A program made the position numbers and the translations under genes. Positions 18,829-28,065 of a stretch of 64,000 nucleotides of DNA are shown here, piece by piece. Source of the stretch: JAPPLB01 sp965218555 (GTDB taxonomy: Bacteria > Acidobacteriota > Terriglobia > Bryobacterales > UBA6623). How positions within the stretch are numbered: position 1 is the stretch's first letter; every line of letters starts with the position of its first letter. The stretch covers positions 4,402,001 to 4,466,000 of the forward strand of contig OZ244625.1 of the NCBI GenBank assembly GCA_965218555.1, written 5' to 3'. The notes below the pieces were generated by a model. It saw only the letters and a list, made by a program, of their open reading frames with translations, did not search any database and was not told the origin of the DNA.

Positions 18829-19257
18829 TCAGGTCGCCTGGTCCTGTTCCCGATAGAGCCAACCGCCCGCGAGCCCGGCCACGATCATTTCTGCCAAGCC
18901 CCAAAGGATCACGGTGATCAACGCGTCGAGCGGCCACAGATCCATCGCCATCTGGCCGATGGTCGGCAGCGCGTAGGCAAGAAACCACACGGTCGCTCCG
19001 GCGCACATTGCCGTCTTCGAGCCGGCGCCGTAGCGCGGACGGACCGCCGCGTAGAGCCAGACCAACGCTATGCCGGTCATAAACCCCATGACGTTAAACA
19101 TCGCGATCTGGCCGCCGCTGAACTCACCTGTCTTGCCGAGGGCCTGCATGGCGGTCGCCCAAGTGTCTTTCAGCACCCCTTCATGCAGGGCTCCTTGTGA
19201 CATATTGATGATCAGTCCGGCAACAAGGCCGCCGAGGATGATTCTTTTCCAGTTCAT
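18829..19257 (-). CDS. Small four-helix membrane protein, unknown function
   Basis: A 142-residue protein with four predicted membrane segments: IILGGLVAGLIINMSQ, IAMFNVMGFMTGIALVWLY, TAMCAGATVWFLAYALPTI and LDALITVILWGLAEMIVAGL. It ends with a short charged tail (YREQDQAT). I do not recognise the family; similar small proteins are common as hypotheticals in soil bacteria. The start at 19255-19257 is backed by AGGAG eight bases upstream, so it is a genuine gene. Both sides are flanked by about 400 bases of non-coding DNA, suggesting a single-gene transcription unit. No function is proposed. Confidence 0.75.
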   Translation of the reverse strand: MNWKRIILGGLVAGLIINMSQGALHEGVLKDTWATAMQALGKTGEFSGGQIAMFNVMGFMTGIALVWLYAAVRPRYGAGSKTAMCAGATVWFLAYALPTIGQMAMDLWPLDALITVILWGLAEMIVAGLAGGWLYREQDQAT

Positions 19258-19649
19258 GCTTTCTCCTGCGCTCTTGGCCTCTCGATTCTACCACTGCGGT
19301 GACATGAACATGGGGCGTACGTTCCGTGGATTCTCGTAACGGTTCCATGGGTGCGACTCCTGTGGTGAGGGCTGAGAGGCTTTCTTTCACGGGCTCATCC
19401 AGGCCGCTGAAGATTTCCCCGCTGGAGACCAATCTGTCCGTTCAGGCAACATGGCTTTCCTTCCTTTTTCCCCCATCCCCGAGATAAGGACCAAGGGGGG
19501 CCGACGCATTCCTGGCTGTAGTCATCAATGAAGTTCGAGATGAGCCGGCGCTGTCTCGTTGCTAACGGCTCCGAAAGCAAGTCCGGCGGCCCTCGCCGTT
19601 TCGGTTGCCCGGCATCGTTAGGACAGCCCGGTGGAACGCCGGACGGCGT
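19258..19649. other. Intergenic region, no gene seen
   Basis: 392 bases between the small membrane protein and the end of hyuB. The left edge carries the AGGAG site of the membrane protein gene. Short frames on both strands are arginine or proline rich and unlike proteins. No terminator or repeat was identified. Confidence 0.45.
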
Positions 19650-21212
19650 TTACGCCTTCTGTGCCGGACCGAACCCTCCTCCGCCGGGGGTTTTAATGGT
19701 CAGGCGGTCTTCTGCGCCGGCGGTGAAGTGGCCTTTGGCGGGCAAGGGGCTTCCGTTAAGAAGGTTCAGGCCGGGTTGGCCGGGTTGACCTCCTTGGGAG
19801 CCGTAGGGTCGGGTTTGGCGGCGGTCGGAGAGGAGGGCGAAGTCAGTGTCGGTGAGAAACTCGAACTCGCGAATGACTCCGTCGCCGCCTCGATGCCTGC
19901 CCTCGCCTCCTGAGCCGCGACGGACGGCATAGCGTCTCATGAGGAGCGGGTAGAGATGCTCTAAGGCCTCGACGGGAGTGTTGAGGCTGTTGGTCATGTG
20001 GTTCTGGACGGCGTCCATGCCGTCTGCTGTGGGGCGTGCGCCCATGCCTCCGGCGATGGTTTCGTAGTATGCGAAGGGGAGTCCGGTGGCGGGGTCGATG
20101 CCACCCAAGGAGAGGTTGTTCATCGTCCCGGCGCTGGCGGCGGGGATCTGCTCCGGGAGAGCTTTCTGTAGCGCGCCGAGAAGGGTGTCGGTGATGCGCT
20201 GGGATGTCTCGACGTTGCCTGCGGCGACGCTGGCGGGCGGTTGGGCGTCGAGGATGCTGCCGGGTTTGGTGAGCACCTTGATGGGGCGCAGCAGACCGGC
20301 GTTGAACGGCGCGTCGTCGTCGATGAGGCAGCGGAAGCAGTACATCGTGGCGGCGACGGTGATGGAGAGATTGGCGTTGACGCCGCCGCGCTGTTGCGGG
20401 GCGGAGCCGGTGTAGTCGACAACTGCCCGGTCGCCGCTGATGGTGAGGCGGCAGTGGATGCGGACGGGCTGTGAGCCGAAGCCGTCGTCGTCCAAGAAGT
20501 CTTCGAAGTCGTATTCGCCGTCGGGGATTCCGTGCAGCCGGACGCGCATCATGCGTTCGGTGTAGTCCTTGAGGGCATCCATCTGACAGGCGATGCGGGC
20601 GCGGCCGTATTTCTCCGTGGCGGCGAGCAGGCGGCGTTCGCCGATGCGATGGGAGGCGACCTGGGCGGTGAGGTCGCCCCGGCGTTCGTGCGGCGTGCGG
20701 ACGTTGGCGAGGATCAGGTCGAGGACTTCGTTTTGGATCTCGCTGCGCCGAAAAAGCTTGACCGGAGGGATCCGGAGGCCTTCCTGGTAGATCTCGCGGG
20801 CGAGGGGCATCGAGCCGGGTGACATGCCGCCGACGTCAGCGTGATGGGCGCGGGTAGCGAGGTAGTAGGCGGGTTCGGGGTCTTCGGCAGTGAAGACAGC
20901 AGAGACGGATGTGATGTCGGGCAGGTGCGTGCCGCCGCGGAAGGGGTCATTGAGAATGACGATGTCTCCGGGGTCGATCGCATGGGAACGCAGGGCTTCG
21001 GCGACCGAGAAGGGCATGGCGCCGAGATGGACCGGCATGTGGTCGCCCATGGCGATGGTTTCGGCGTGCCGGTCGTAGACGGCGCAGGAAAAGTCGAGCC
21101 GCTCCTTGATGTTGACCGAAAAGGCCGTGCGCCGAAGGACGATGCCCATTTCGTCGGCGATGGAAAGAAAGATGTTCCGAAAAACTTCGAGTTCGAGGTT
21201 GAGTCCGCTCAT
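19650..21212 (-). CDS. hyuB: Hydantoinase/oxoprolinase subunit B
   Basis: A 520-residue HyuB-family protein, the second subunit of ATP-dependent hydantoinase, 5-oxoprolinase or acetone carboxylase-type enzymes. Family features are EVFRNIFLSIADEMG at the N-terminus, ERLDFSCAVYD, ETIAMGDHMPVHLGAMP, GDIVILNDPFRGGTHLPD, HHADVGGMSPGSMP and, near the end, GSGGEGRHRGGDG plus PGGGGFGP. The length matches small HyuB proteins. The start lies ten bases behind the hyuA stop, so the two subunits are co-expressed and presumably form a complex. It ends at a G-rich loop typical of the family. The exact substrate (hydantoin, 5-oxoproline, N-methylhydantoin) cannot be told from sequence. Confidence 0.92.
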   Translation of the reverse strand: MSGLNLELEVFRNIFLSIADEMGIVLRRTAFSVNIKERLDFSCAVYDRHAETIAMGDHMPVHLGAMPFSVAEALRSHAIDPGDIVILNDPFRGGTHLPDITSVSAVFTAEDPEPAYYLATRAHHADVGGMSPGSMPLAREIYQEGLRIPPVKLFRRSEIQNEVLDLILANVRTPHERRGDLTAQVASHRIGERRLLAATEKYGRARIACQMDALKDYTERMMRVRLHGIPDGEYDFEDFLDDDGFGSQPVRIHCRLTISGDRAVVDYTGSAPQQRGGVNANLSITVAATMYCFRCLIDDDAPFNAGLLRPIKVLTKPGSILDAQPPASVAAGNVETSQRITDTLLGALQKALPEQIPAASAGTMNNLSLGGIDPATGLPFAYYETIAGGMGARPTADGMDAVQNHMTNSLNTPVEALEHLYPLLMRRYAVRRGSGGEGRHRGGDGVIREFEFLTDTDFALLSDRRQTRPYGSQGGQPGQPGLNLLNGSPLPAKGHFTAGAEDRLTIKTPGGGGFGPAQKA

Positions 21213-21222
21213 GGGGTGTGGA

Positions 21223-23022
21223 TCAGGGCCTAGTCAGGATGAGGTTGCCGGCGGCGTCGCCGCGCGAAGTCCAGCCGGGCGGGATGTAGACGCTTGAGAA
21301 GGCCTCGGCCTGGGTGGGTGCGGCCAGGTCGATCTTGTCAAGCGGCGCAACGGCTCGGATGCGGGCGGTGACGGCCTCGAAGGCGAGGCCGGGATGGTCG
21401 TAGCCGTAGCGTTTGCGGTGGGCGTCGTGGAAGCGGTCGCGGTCTGCGGCAGGGACGGTGATTTCGAAGGACTGACCTTCGTAGCGCAGGTCGATCTGGC
21501 GTTCGAAGTGCACTTGGGGGAGGCCTTCGGCGTCGAACTCCCGGGCGGCACGGGCTTCGAGTTCGGTGAACACCTCGTTGACATCGCGGCCGAGTGTGGA
21601 TTGCGAGAAGTCGCGCACGCAGTCGGCGGCGAGCATGCCCAAGGCGGAGAGGACGCCGGCATGCTGCGGCACGATAACGGTTTTCATTTCGAGGCGCGCG
21701 GCAAGCTCGCAAGCGTGCTGCGGGCCCGCGCCACCGAAGCTGAGCAGGGCGAAGTCACGGGGGTCGTAACCGCGCTCAACGGAGATGGCGCGGATGGCGC
21801 GCTCCATGTTGGAGTTGGCGACCTGAATGATGGCCTCGGCGAGTGTGTCCGGAGACGCGCCGACGGCTTCGGCGAAGCTCGTCATGTGTCTGAGGGTGCG
21901 TTCAATGTCCAACGGCATGCGGCCGCCGAGGAACTGCTCGGGGTCGAGGCGGCCAAGCATGAGGTTGGCGTCGGTGACGGTGATTTCGTCGCCTTCGCCG
22001 TAGCAGACCGGGCCGGGGCGGGCGCCGGCGCTGCGGGGTCCGACGCGCAGGGCGCCGGCGGAATCGAGATAGGTGATCGAGCCACCCCCGGCGCCGACGC
22101 TGTGGATGTCGAGCATCGGCACACGGATGGGGAAATCGCCGATCTTCGATTCGGTGGTGTAGGTGAAGCCGTTGTCATAGAGGGAGACGTCGGTAGAGGT
22201 GCCCCCCATGTCGAAGCTGATGATCTTTTCGAAACCCGCCGATCGTGCAACCGCTGCGGCCCCAAGCACGCCGCCGGCCGGACCGGAGAGGACGGTGTGG
22301 ATGGCGCTGCGGCCAGCGGCCCGAGTGGAAATGGAGCCGCCGTTCGATTGAAAGACGCGGAGGCGGCTGGCGGCAAGTTGCTGATCGAGGCGGCGGAGAT
22401 AGCGGTCCATCAGCGGCGAGACGTAGGCATTCACGACGGTGGTCGACGCGCGCTCGTATTCACGGTATTCCGGAAGGATTTTGTGCGAGAGGGATACGAA
22501 GAGGCGCTCCAGCTTTTCACCGAGCAGCCGTTCGTGGGCAGGGTTCACGTAGGAGTGCAGCAGGCAGACGGCGACGGACTCGGCGCCGGAGTCGCGAATT
22601 CGGCGGGCAAGAGTCTCGGCGGCGTCGGCCGTCAACTCGCGTTCGACGGAGCCGTCATGGAGGATGCGTTCGGGAGCGCCGAAAGTGAGGTCCCGAGGGA
22701 TGAGCCGGGCTCGGGCGGCGGCGAAAAAGTTGTAGAGTTCCGGGCGGTTCTGGCGACCGATTTCGAGGATGTCCTCGAAGCCTTCGGTGGTCACGAAGGC
22801 GGTGCGGGAGCCGTTGCGTTCGAGGAGGGCGTTGGTTGCGACGGTCGAGCCGTGGACGATCTCGTCGGCTACGATGTCGGCGAGTTCCTTGATGATGGCA
22901 CGCGCGGGGTCGTCGGGCGTGGAGCGGGTTTTACGGGCGAAGTAGCGTTCACCGTCCCAGATGAGGAAGTCGGTGAACGTGCCGCCGGTGTCGACGCCGA
23001 CCTGGATGTGAGGGGTTGGCAC
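21223..23022 (-). CDS. hyuA: Hydantoinase/oxoprolinase subunit A
   Basis: A 599-residue ATP-dependent HyuA-family subunit. It has the N-terminal phosphate loop VGVDTGGTFTDFLIWDG, the second actin-like loop SFDMGGTSTDVSLYD, and GPAGGVLGAAAVAR between them, then LSFGGAGPQHACELA near residue 440, all standard. The C-terminal beta domain is present (RYEGQSFEITVPA) but short compared with full 5-oxoprolinases. hyuB follows after ten bases. No transporter or amidase gene is adjacent, so the pathway context is limited; salvage of cyclic amides is the family role. The opposite strand is open over the whole gene, a high-GC artefact. Confidence 0.92.
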   Translation of the reverse strand: MPTPHIQVGVDTGGTFTDFLIWDGERYFARKTRSTPDDPARAIIKELADIVADEIVHGSTVATNALLERNGSRTAFVTTEGFEDILEIGRQNRPELYNFFAAARARLIPRDLTFGAPERILHDGSVERELTADAAETLARRIRDSGAESVAVCLLHSYVNPAHERLLGEKLERLFVSLSHKILPEYREYERASTTVVNAYVSPLMDRYLRRLDQQLAASRLRVFQSNGGSISTRAAGRSAIHTVLSGPAGGVLGAAAVARSAGFEKIISFDMGGTSTDVSLYDNGFTYTTESKIGDFPIRVPMLDIHSVGAGGGSITYLDSAGALRVGPRSAGARPGPVCYGEGDEITVTDANLMLGRLDPEQFLGGRMPLDIERTLRHMTSFAEAVGASPDTLAEAIIQVANSNMERAIRAISVERGYDPRDFALLSFGGAGPQHACELAARLEMKTVIVPQHAGVLSALGMLAADCVRDFSQSTLGRDVNEVFTELEARAAREFDAEGLPQVHFERQIDLRYEGQSFEITVPAADRDRFHDAHRKRYGYDHPGLAFEAVTARIRAVAPLDKIDLAAPTQAEAFSSVYIPPGWTSRGDAAGNLILTRP

Positions 23023-23172
23023 TCGCTAAAACCTGAATTGTAGGATACGGGTGATTCGGGCTTCAGAAGGGGCCGAAGCTGCGCTTGGCGCGCAGGGTAG
23101 CAACGAAGGCGCTCCATCCGCGATCCATGGCTGATGGGCGTGTCGGATCGTTCTTCCAGACTTTGTCCGGCG

Positions 23173-24150
23173 CTAACGCCCCGGTCCCGATGGGACTTGG
23201 CGGTCGGGTTTGGGCTTGGCGCGGATCAGGCGCCAGGGCCTCTGCCGCAATTCATCCGTTAGTTCCTCGACATTCCGGGAAGCGACGCGGAAGTTCTCGA
23301 TCGATTCGTTGACGTTCTCCTCGTTCACTGCGACCAGGGCCTGAATCTGGTCCAGCAGTTCACGGGCTTCGCGGAGGGTCAATTCCAACTCTTCGAGGTC
23401 GCGCTTGAGAGGCTCACGAGCATCCTGGATCATTCCGTTGAAGTTGGTGACAGTTACATCGGCATTCTTAGCCAGCTTGGTGAATTCGTCGGTCATTCCC
23501 TGCGCTTTTTCGAGAGTCTCGCTAATGTCGTCGGTAACCTGATCGATCTTGGGGCGGAGTTCTTCGACGAGCAGGTTCGTGTTTTCGAGCATCTTCTCGA
23601 CGTTGCGCTGGTTATTGTCGCCGGTCAGTTCTTGGAGGTTGGTCAGGAGCACATGGGCGTCTTCGGCGACCATGCGGAAGTCGCGCTGGACAACCTTCAT
23701 CACATCCTGTGCGGTGTCGGTAACGTCAGATATTTTCTTGGTGAGGTCGTCAAGGGTTACGGTTTCCATCGAATCAATGGTGCCGCCGGGCTCGACGCGC
23801 GGGGCGTTCATTTCGCCCGGCGTCACCTCCAGGTAGTTGTTGCCCAACGCGCTGAGAGAAGCGATCCTGGCGACGGACTTGGCGTTGACGGGCACATCTC
23901 CGCGCATCTCCAGCAGGACCTCGATGCGTGTCGGGTCTTCTTTCCAAGGCCGAATGTCGGTAACGACGCCGGCCTTGAGTCCGCCGAAACGGACCGTGTG
24001 TCCGGACTCCAACCCACCGGCGTAGTCGAAGTAGGTTTTGTAGCTGACCTTCTCTCCGGCTAACTCTACGTTTGCCACGGAGATGAAGGTCGCCACGAAG
24101 ATGATCAGGGCAACGATGACGAAGGCGCCGACTTTGGCTTCATTGCTCAT
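23173..24150 (-). CDS. mlaD: MlaD/MCE substrate-binding protein of lipid ABC transporter
   Basis: A 325-residue MCE-domain protein with one N-terminal membrane anchor (VGAFVIVALIIFVATFISVA) and the MCE motif region YFDYAGGLESGHTVRFGGLKAGVVTDI. The second half (residues about 140-300) is a long alpha-helical stretch with repeated hydrophobic heptads, ELTDELRQ and related segments, that would form the needle or barrel stalk seen in larger MCE proteins. It is longer than E. coli MlaD (about 180 residues) because of this tail. It is nine bases downstream of mlaF. The protein would hold phospholipid or another lipid in the periplasm for transfer between the membranes. Confidence 0.9.
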   Translation of the reverse strand: MSNEAKVGAFVIVALIIFVATFISVANVELAGEKVSYKTYFDYAGGLESGHTVRFGGLKAGVVTDIRPWKEDPTRIEVLLEMRGDVPVNAKSVARIASLSALGNNYLEVTPGEMNAPRVEPGGTIDSMETVTLDDLTKKISDVTDTAQDVMKVVQRDFRMVAEDAHVLLTNLQELTGDNNQRNVEKMLENTNLLVEELRPKIDQVTDDISETLEKAQGMTDEFTKLAKNADVTVTNFNGMIQDAREPLKRDLEELELTLREARELLDQIQALVAVNEENVNESIENFRVASRNVEELTDELRQRPWRLIRAKPKPDRQVPSGPGR

Positions 24151-24158
24151 GAGGAATC

Positions 24159-24989
24159 CTAGATTTTCGTAAGCGTCTGGAGATAGTCGTCTTGACCGCC
24201 CACGGCCTTATCGGGGACGCGGTCGAGGAACTGGCGGATGCGAGGGTGAGTGCTCTGGCGAATCTCAGCGGTAGTGCCTACAGCAAGAATCTTCCCATGC
24301 CGCAGCATGCACATGCGATCGGCAATCAGAAAAGCGCTGGCGAGTTCGTGTGTTACGACGACGATGGTCATCTTGAAGGCGCTCTTGAGTTTCAGAATGA
24401 GGCCGTCAATTTCAGCGGCAATGATGGGGTCCAGGCCCGCAGAGGGCTCATCGAAGAGCAGGATCTCGGGATCCATCGCAATGGCGCGGGCGACCGATGC
24501 GCGTTTGCGCATTCCGCCCGACAGTTGCGCCGGGTAGAGATTCTCGGCGTCTCCGAGACCGACCTGAGAGAGTTTCATCCGAGTCATGAGCCGGATGGTC
24601 GACTCGGCCAGATTGGTGTGCTCGCGCAGCGGCAAAGCGACGTTGTCGGCCAATGTCATCGAGTTGAACAGTGCCGCGCTTTGGAACGAAATGCCCATGA
24701 TACGGCGGATGTCGTTGACTTCATCCTCGGAAGCGCGTGTGATATCAACGTTCTTGATAAAAACGTGACCGGAAGTGGGCTTTTCGAGTCCCATGATCCG
24801 TCGGAGCAGAGTGCTCTTGCCGGATCCGGACCCGCCCATGATGACCATGGTTTCACCGGCGAAGATGTCAAGGTTGACGCCGTCGAGAACCTTCTTGTCG
24901 CCATAGCGAACCGCCAAATCGCACACCGAGATGATCGGTGCGCCGGCGGCCCCATGCGCGCGGCTGGTAGGGGGTTTCGGTTCGCTCAT
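24159..24989 (-). CDS. mlaF: MlaF-type ABC transporter ATPase
   Basis: A 276-residue ATP-binding subunit of an MCE lipid transporter. Walker A is GGSGSGKST, the signature motif LSGGMRKR, Walker B ILLFDEPSAGLD and the switch histidine in VVTHEL. The Q-loop sits in ISFQSAALFNSMT, the typical Mla form. About 25 residues of Ala/Pro-rich leader precede the ATPase fold. The start ATG at 24987-24989 overlaps the stop of mlaE (ATGA). An in-frame extension upstream is inside mlaE and not family-like. It drives lipid movement through the MlaE permease with MlaD as the partner. Confidence 0.93.
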   Translation of the reverse strand: MSEPKPPTSRAHGAAGAPIISVCDLAVRYGDKKVLDGVNLDIFAGETMVIMGGSGSGKSTLLRRIMGLEKPTSGHVFIKNVDITRASEDEVNDIRRIMGISFQSAALFNSMTLADNVALPLREHTNLAESTIRLMTRMKLSQVGLGDAENLYPAQLSGGMRKRASVARAIAMDPEILLFDEPSAGLDPIIAAEIDGLILKLKSAFKMTIVVVTHELASAFLIADRMCMLRHGKILAVGTTAEIRQSTHPRIRQFLDRVPDKAVGGQDDYLQTLTKI

Positions 24990-25783
24990 CGCCAGAAGAA
25001 GTAGAAGAACGCCGTAAACAAAAGGTCGGCCAGGATAATCAGAAAGATCGACTTCACGACGGCGGCAGTGGTCGAGCGGCCGACGCCGACGGGTCCTCCC
25101 GTGACGTGAAAGCCTTCGTAGCAACCGACATGGACGATGATCGTTCCGAAAGCAATGCTCTTGATGAGTCCGGATACGATATCACGGAGCAAGAGCGCTT
25201 CCAACATGGCTCGAATGTAAAGAGGAAATCCCATATCGAGCGTGAAATATATGAAGATGCCTCCGGCGAGAATACCCGCCGTATTGGCGGCGATGGTCAG
25301 GCAAGGGAGCATGAGGAGCATCGCGATGTATTTGGGCACCAGCAGGAACTCGATGGGGTCGAGGGCCATCGAGCGGAGAGCGTCGACCTCTTCGGTGACG
25401 ACCATGGTGCCGATTTCGGCCGAGAAGGCGGATCCGGAGCGGCCCACGACGACAATCGCGGTGATCAGAGGACCGAGTTCCCGCGTCATGCTTACGGCAA
25501 CGAGGTTGATCACAAGCTGTATGGCCCCGAGTCGCCGCAGCTCCGCTCCTCCTTGAAGGGCCATGATCAATCCAGTGCAGGCGGCAATCAAGCAGACGAC
25601 GGGAAGAGCATTGACGCCGACGACTGCCATTTGCTGGATGGTGCTGGTCCAGCGGAGTCGACTGCCGGAGATGGGGTTGGCGCGCCAGGCAGCGGCGACG
25701 CCGCGATAGAACTGAATGGTCAGTCCCCCGATATACTCGGCGCGCTGGATGGTGCCTCTGCCGACGGATGCAAAGAGCGACAT
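24986..25783 (-). CDS. mlaE: MlaE-type lipid ABC transporter permease
   Basis: A 265-residue permease of the MlaE family with five or so membrane segments, among them VVCLIAACTGLIMALQGGAE, IAMLLMLPCLTIAANTAGIL and the C-terminal SIFLIILADLLFTAFFYFFW. The family signature region LGPLITAIVVVGRSGSAFSAEIGTM is intact, followed by EVDALRSMALDPIEFLLVPK. It is the first gene of the mlaE-mlaF-mlaD operon; the STAS/HATPase genes at 25845-26597 lie upstream on the same strand. The cluster lacks MlaC and MlaB-like partners in this window, although the STAS protein next door may play the MlaB role, since MlaB is itself a STAS-domain protein. Confidence 0.92.
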   Translation of the reverse strand: MSLFASVGRGTIQRAEYIGGLTIQFYRGVAAAWRANPISGSRLRWTSTIQQMAVVGVNALPVVCLIAACTGLIMALQGGAELRRLGAIQLVINLVAVSMTRELGPLITAIVVVGRSGSAFSAEIGTMVVTEEVDALRSMALDPIEFLLVPKYIAMLLMLPCLTIAANTAGILAGGIFIYFTLDMGFPLYIRAMLEALLLRDIVSGLIKSIAFGTIIVHVGCYEGFHVTGGPVGVGRSTTAAVVKSIFLIILADLLFTAFFYFFWR

Positions 25784-25844
25784 GAATGTGGGCGAATCGG
25801 TGAGTCGTCCGTTGAGTGGCGGCGTCTGTACGACGCCGGGTCGT

Positions 25845-26171
25845 TCAGGTTACGGCATCCTCCGTTTCGGCGATCTCGAAGACGTTCAGCAGGCGAGTCA
25901 ACTCGAGCACATGCCGCGGTCCCTCTCGCAGGCCGACAAGGACAAAACGGCGGTTCTGCTTTCTGGCCTCTTGCAACCCCTCGACCAGGCTGGCGATGCC
26001 GGAACTATCGATATAAGGCACTTCGGCCAGGCTGACGATGATCTGCTCCTGTTGGCGGTTGCGGAAGAGATCCAAAACCGTCTCGCGCAGCTCAGGCGAA
26101 GAGTGGAGGTCGATGTCGCCTTCCACGTGCACTACTGACCGTGTTCCGACCCGTCTGACGTTCAAGTCCAT
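25845..26171 (-). CDS. STAS-domain anti-sigma factor antagonist
   Basis: A 108-residue stand-alone STAS protein. The phosphorylation motif is intact: VPYIDSSGIASLVEG, where the first or second serine is the expected target. The fold elements VVHVEGDIDLHSSPELRE and RRFVLVGLREGPRHVLEL match SpoIIAA/RsbV. It lies nine bases downstream of the HATPase gene, which is its likely kinase partner, and 61 bases upstream of mlaE. Two readings are possible: a partner-switching module controlling a sigma factor elsewhere, or an MlaB-like subunit of the transporter encoded next. The adjoining kinase favours the first, the proximity to mlaEFD the second. Confidence 0.88.
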   Translation of the reverse strand: MDLNVRRVGTRSVVHVEGDIDLHSSPELRETVLDLFRNRQQEQIIVSLAEVPYIDSSGIASLVEGLQEARKQNRRFVLVGLREGPRHVLELTRLLNVFEIAETEDAVT

Positions 26172-26180
26172 GGCTCAAAT

Positions 26181-26597
26181 TCACTTGGCGTGCGCCTTGA
26201 TTCGTTTCCTCATGCGCACACAGTTCTTGCCCTCCCGGCGTTCGTACTCGATTTCGTCCATGACCGTTTGCATCAGAAACATGCCGCGCCCGCCCGCGCG
26301 CAACTCGTCGGGGGGAGGGATCGGCTGGCTGATGGGGTTGAACGGATCGCCGTTGTCCTGGATTTCCACCTCGATGCCGTCTTCGCTATGTAGGGCGGAA
26401 ACGGTGAGGCGTTGCTCGTACTCCCCCTGATAAGAGTGCTTGATCACGTTGGCGGACGCTTCGTCGACCGCCAAGACTACCTCGCGCGCCGATTGTGCGT
26501 CCAGACCCTTCAACTCGGCGTACTCCGTATCGACGCGTCGAATCAGGCAAAGCCAGCGCGGATGGCTGGCAACTGTGATCTCGACCTCGGCGGCCAT
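26181..26597 (-). CDS. Anti-sigma factor serine kinase (RsbW/SpoIIAB-like HATPase)
   Basis: A 138-residue histidine-kinase-like ATPase. The N-box reads VLAVDEASANVIKHSYQG and the G1/G2 boxes are EIQDNGDPFNP and AGGRGMFLMQTVMD, so nucleotide binding should be intact. It is the first gene of a two-gene unit with the STAS protein nine bases on. The pair would form a partner switch: kinase bound to a sigma factor until the STAS protein, dephosphorylated, takes it away. No sigma factor or PP2C phosphatase is encoded in this window. The gene is divergent from rsmB. Confidence 0.9.
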   Translation of the reverse strand: MAAEVEITVASHPRWLCLIRRVDTEYAELKGLDAQSAREVVLAVDEASANVIKHSYQGEYEQRLTVSALHSEDGIEVEIQDNGDPFNPISQPIPPPDELRAGGRGMFLMQTVMDEIEYERREGKNCVRMRKRIKAHAK

Positions 26598-26734
26598 TCA
26601 GTTCGTTGGGAGCTCTCGGGGACGCCAGGGACGCGTGTTTCAGGCGCAATTATAACATGCGGTCCCGGGACCAACGGGGCCGTCGTCGGCCGTGTGTTCA
26701 TTGTAGAAATCGGCGGAATTGCTATCGTGAGTCG

Positions 26735-27988
26735 GTGCCGGATCGGGTGTCACCGGCGCGCCGCGGCGCCTTCCAAACTCTCCTCCGCGTCGAGGCGGAG
26801 GATTCCTTCGCGTCCGATACGATCCATGCCGACTCGCAGTTTGCAGTGATGTCGGAGCGTGACCGGGCGCTCGCTCAAGAAATCACTCTGGGATGTCTGC
26901 GATGGCAGGGGGCGATCGACGCAATGCTGGCGGAGGTGGCTCGCCGGCCGGTCGGAAGACTGGATCGAGAGGTTCGAATCGCTCTGCGCATGGGTTGTTA
27001 TCAGATGCGTTTTCTGGATCGGATACCGGATCGTGCGGCCGTTTCGGAGAGCGTGGAGTTGGTCAAGACATCCGGGAAGCGGTCCGCTGCCGGGTTTGTG
27101 AACGCCGTTCTGCGTACGTTGCCTCGGCGCGCCGGGGAAAAGGTCGAGCTGAAACGGACCCATCCGCGGTGGCTCGTCGATCGATGGACTGAATGTTTCG
27201 ATGAAGAGACGGTTGCGGGCATCCTCAAGGCGAACCAGACGCCTCCAAGCACGTATCTTCGATTGAACACGCAGTATCCGCTGGAGGAGACTCTGCAGCA
27301 ACTTCATCAGGAAGGCGTTGAGACGGGAGCGACGGAACTACTTCACGCGCGCCTGCTCGGAAGAGGCAAACCGATGATGACGGTGTGCTGGCGCGACGGG
27401 CGAGTCCGCATCCAGGATCTGAGTTCGCAAATGATCGTTCCGCTGCTCAATCTGTCTCGGGAACACCGGTTTCTCGACCTTTGTGCGGCGCCCGGGGGGA
27501 AAACCGTGCAAGCAGTGGAGGCAATCGGCTCGAGTTCGAGAACTGTCGCGGCGGACCGCCATCTTCACCGCCTTCGCACCCTCGGGCAACTGGCGGCGAC
27601 TCCCGTCAAGAAGGTAGCTCTCGATGCCACGGCTCCACTTCCTTTCCGAACGAAGTTTGATCGCATTCTCGTGGATGTGCCGTGCTCCGGCACCGGAACC
27701 CTGGCCCGGAACCCTGAGATCAAGTGGCGTTTGAGGCCGCAAGACCTGAGAGACCTCGTCCTGAAGCAGGAGAGCATTCTTACCTGCGCGCTTGGCGCCC
27801 TGGAGCCCTCCGGAGTCTTGGTCTACTCCACTTGCTCGCTGGAGCCGGAGGAGAATCGGGGTGTTGTCCAAGCTGTGCTTGACGAGAGAACCGAATTTCG
27901 GGCTGACGCGTATCTGGAAAGAGTGCCCGGTCGGGACCCGGGAGACGGATTCTTCGCCTGTCGGATCGTGCGATTGCGTGATTCGTGA
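26735..27988 (+). CDS. rsmB: 16S rRNA (cytosine(967)-C(5))-methyltransferase RsmB
   Basis: A 417-residue protein with an N-terminal NusB-like RNA-binding domain (RDRALAQEITLGCLRWQGAI, LRMGCYQMRFLDRIPDRAAV) and a C-terminal SAM-dependent m5C methyltransferase. SAM binding is LDLCAAPGGKTVQ, the two catalytic cysteines are in DVPCSGTGTLARNPEIKWR and YSTCSLEPEEN. It would methylate C967 of 16S rRNA. The start is taken as the GTG at 26735 (VPDRVSPAR), because the upstream in-frame stretch from 26606 is Arg/Cys-rich and overlaps the promoter side of the divergent kinase gene. The stop is followed 77 bases later by rpe on the same strand, a common rsmB neighbour. Confidence 0.9.
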   Translation: MPDRVSPARRGAFQTLLRVEAEDSFASDTIHADSQFAVMSERDRALAQEITLGCLRWQGAIDAMLAEVARRPVGRLDREVRIALRMGCYQMRFLDRIPDRAAVSESVELVKTSGKRSAAGFVNAVLRTLPRRAGEKVELKRTHPRWLVDRWTECFDEETVAGILKANQTPPSTYLRLNTQYPLEETLQQLHQEGVETGATELLHARLLGRGKPMMTVCWRDGRVRIQDLSSQMIVPLLNLSREHRFLDLCAAPGGKTVQAVEAIGSSSRTVAADRHLHRLRTLGQLAATPVKKVALDATAPLPFRTKFDRILVDVPCSGTGTLARNPEIKWRLRPQDLRDLVLKQESILTCALGALEPSGVLVYSTCSLEPEENRGVVQAVLDERTEFRADAYLERVPGRDPGDGFFACRIVRLRDS

Positions 27989-28065
27989 CCCGCAGAAAAT
28001 CACAGCTCCGCGATAGAATGAGAATCAGTTACCCTCCTGTCCGTCTCACCTTAGCCTCGCAAACC

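Noticed and set aside
21394..23043. 549-codon open frame on the plus strand opposite hyuA
   Set aside because: It mirrors hyuA exactly, has Gly/Ala/Asp/Val-rich shadow composition and no domain text. High GC and hyuA codon bias explain it.
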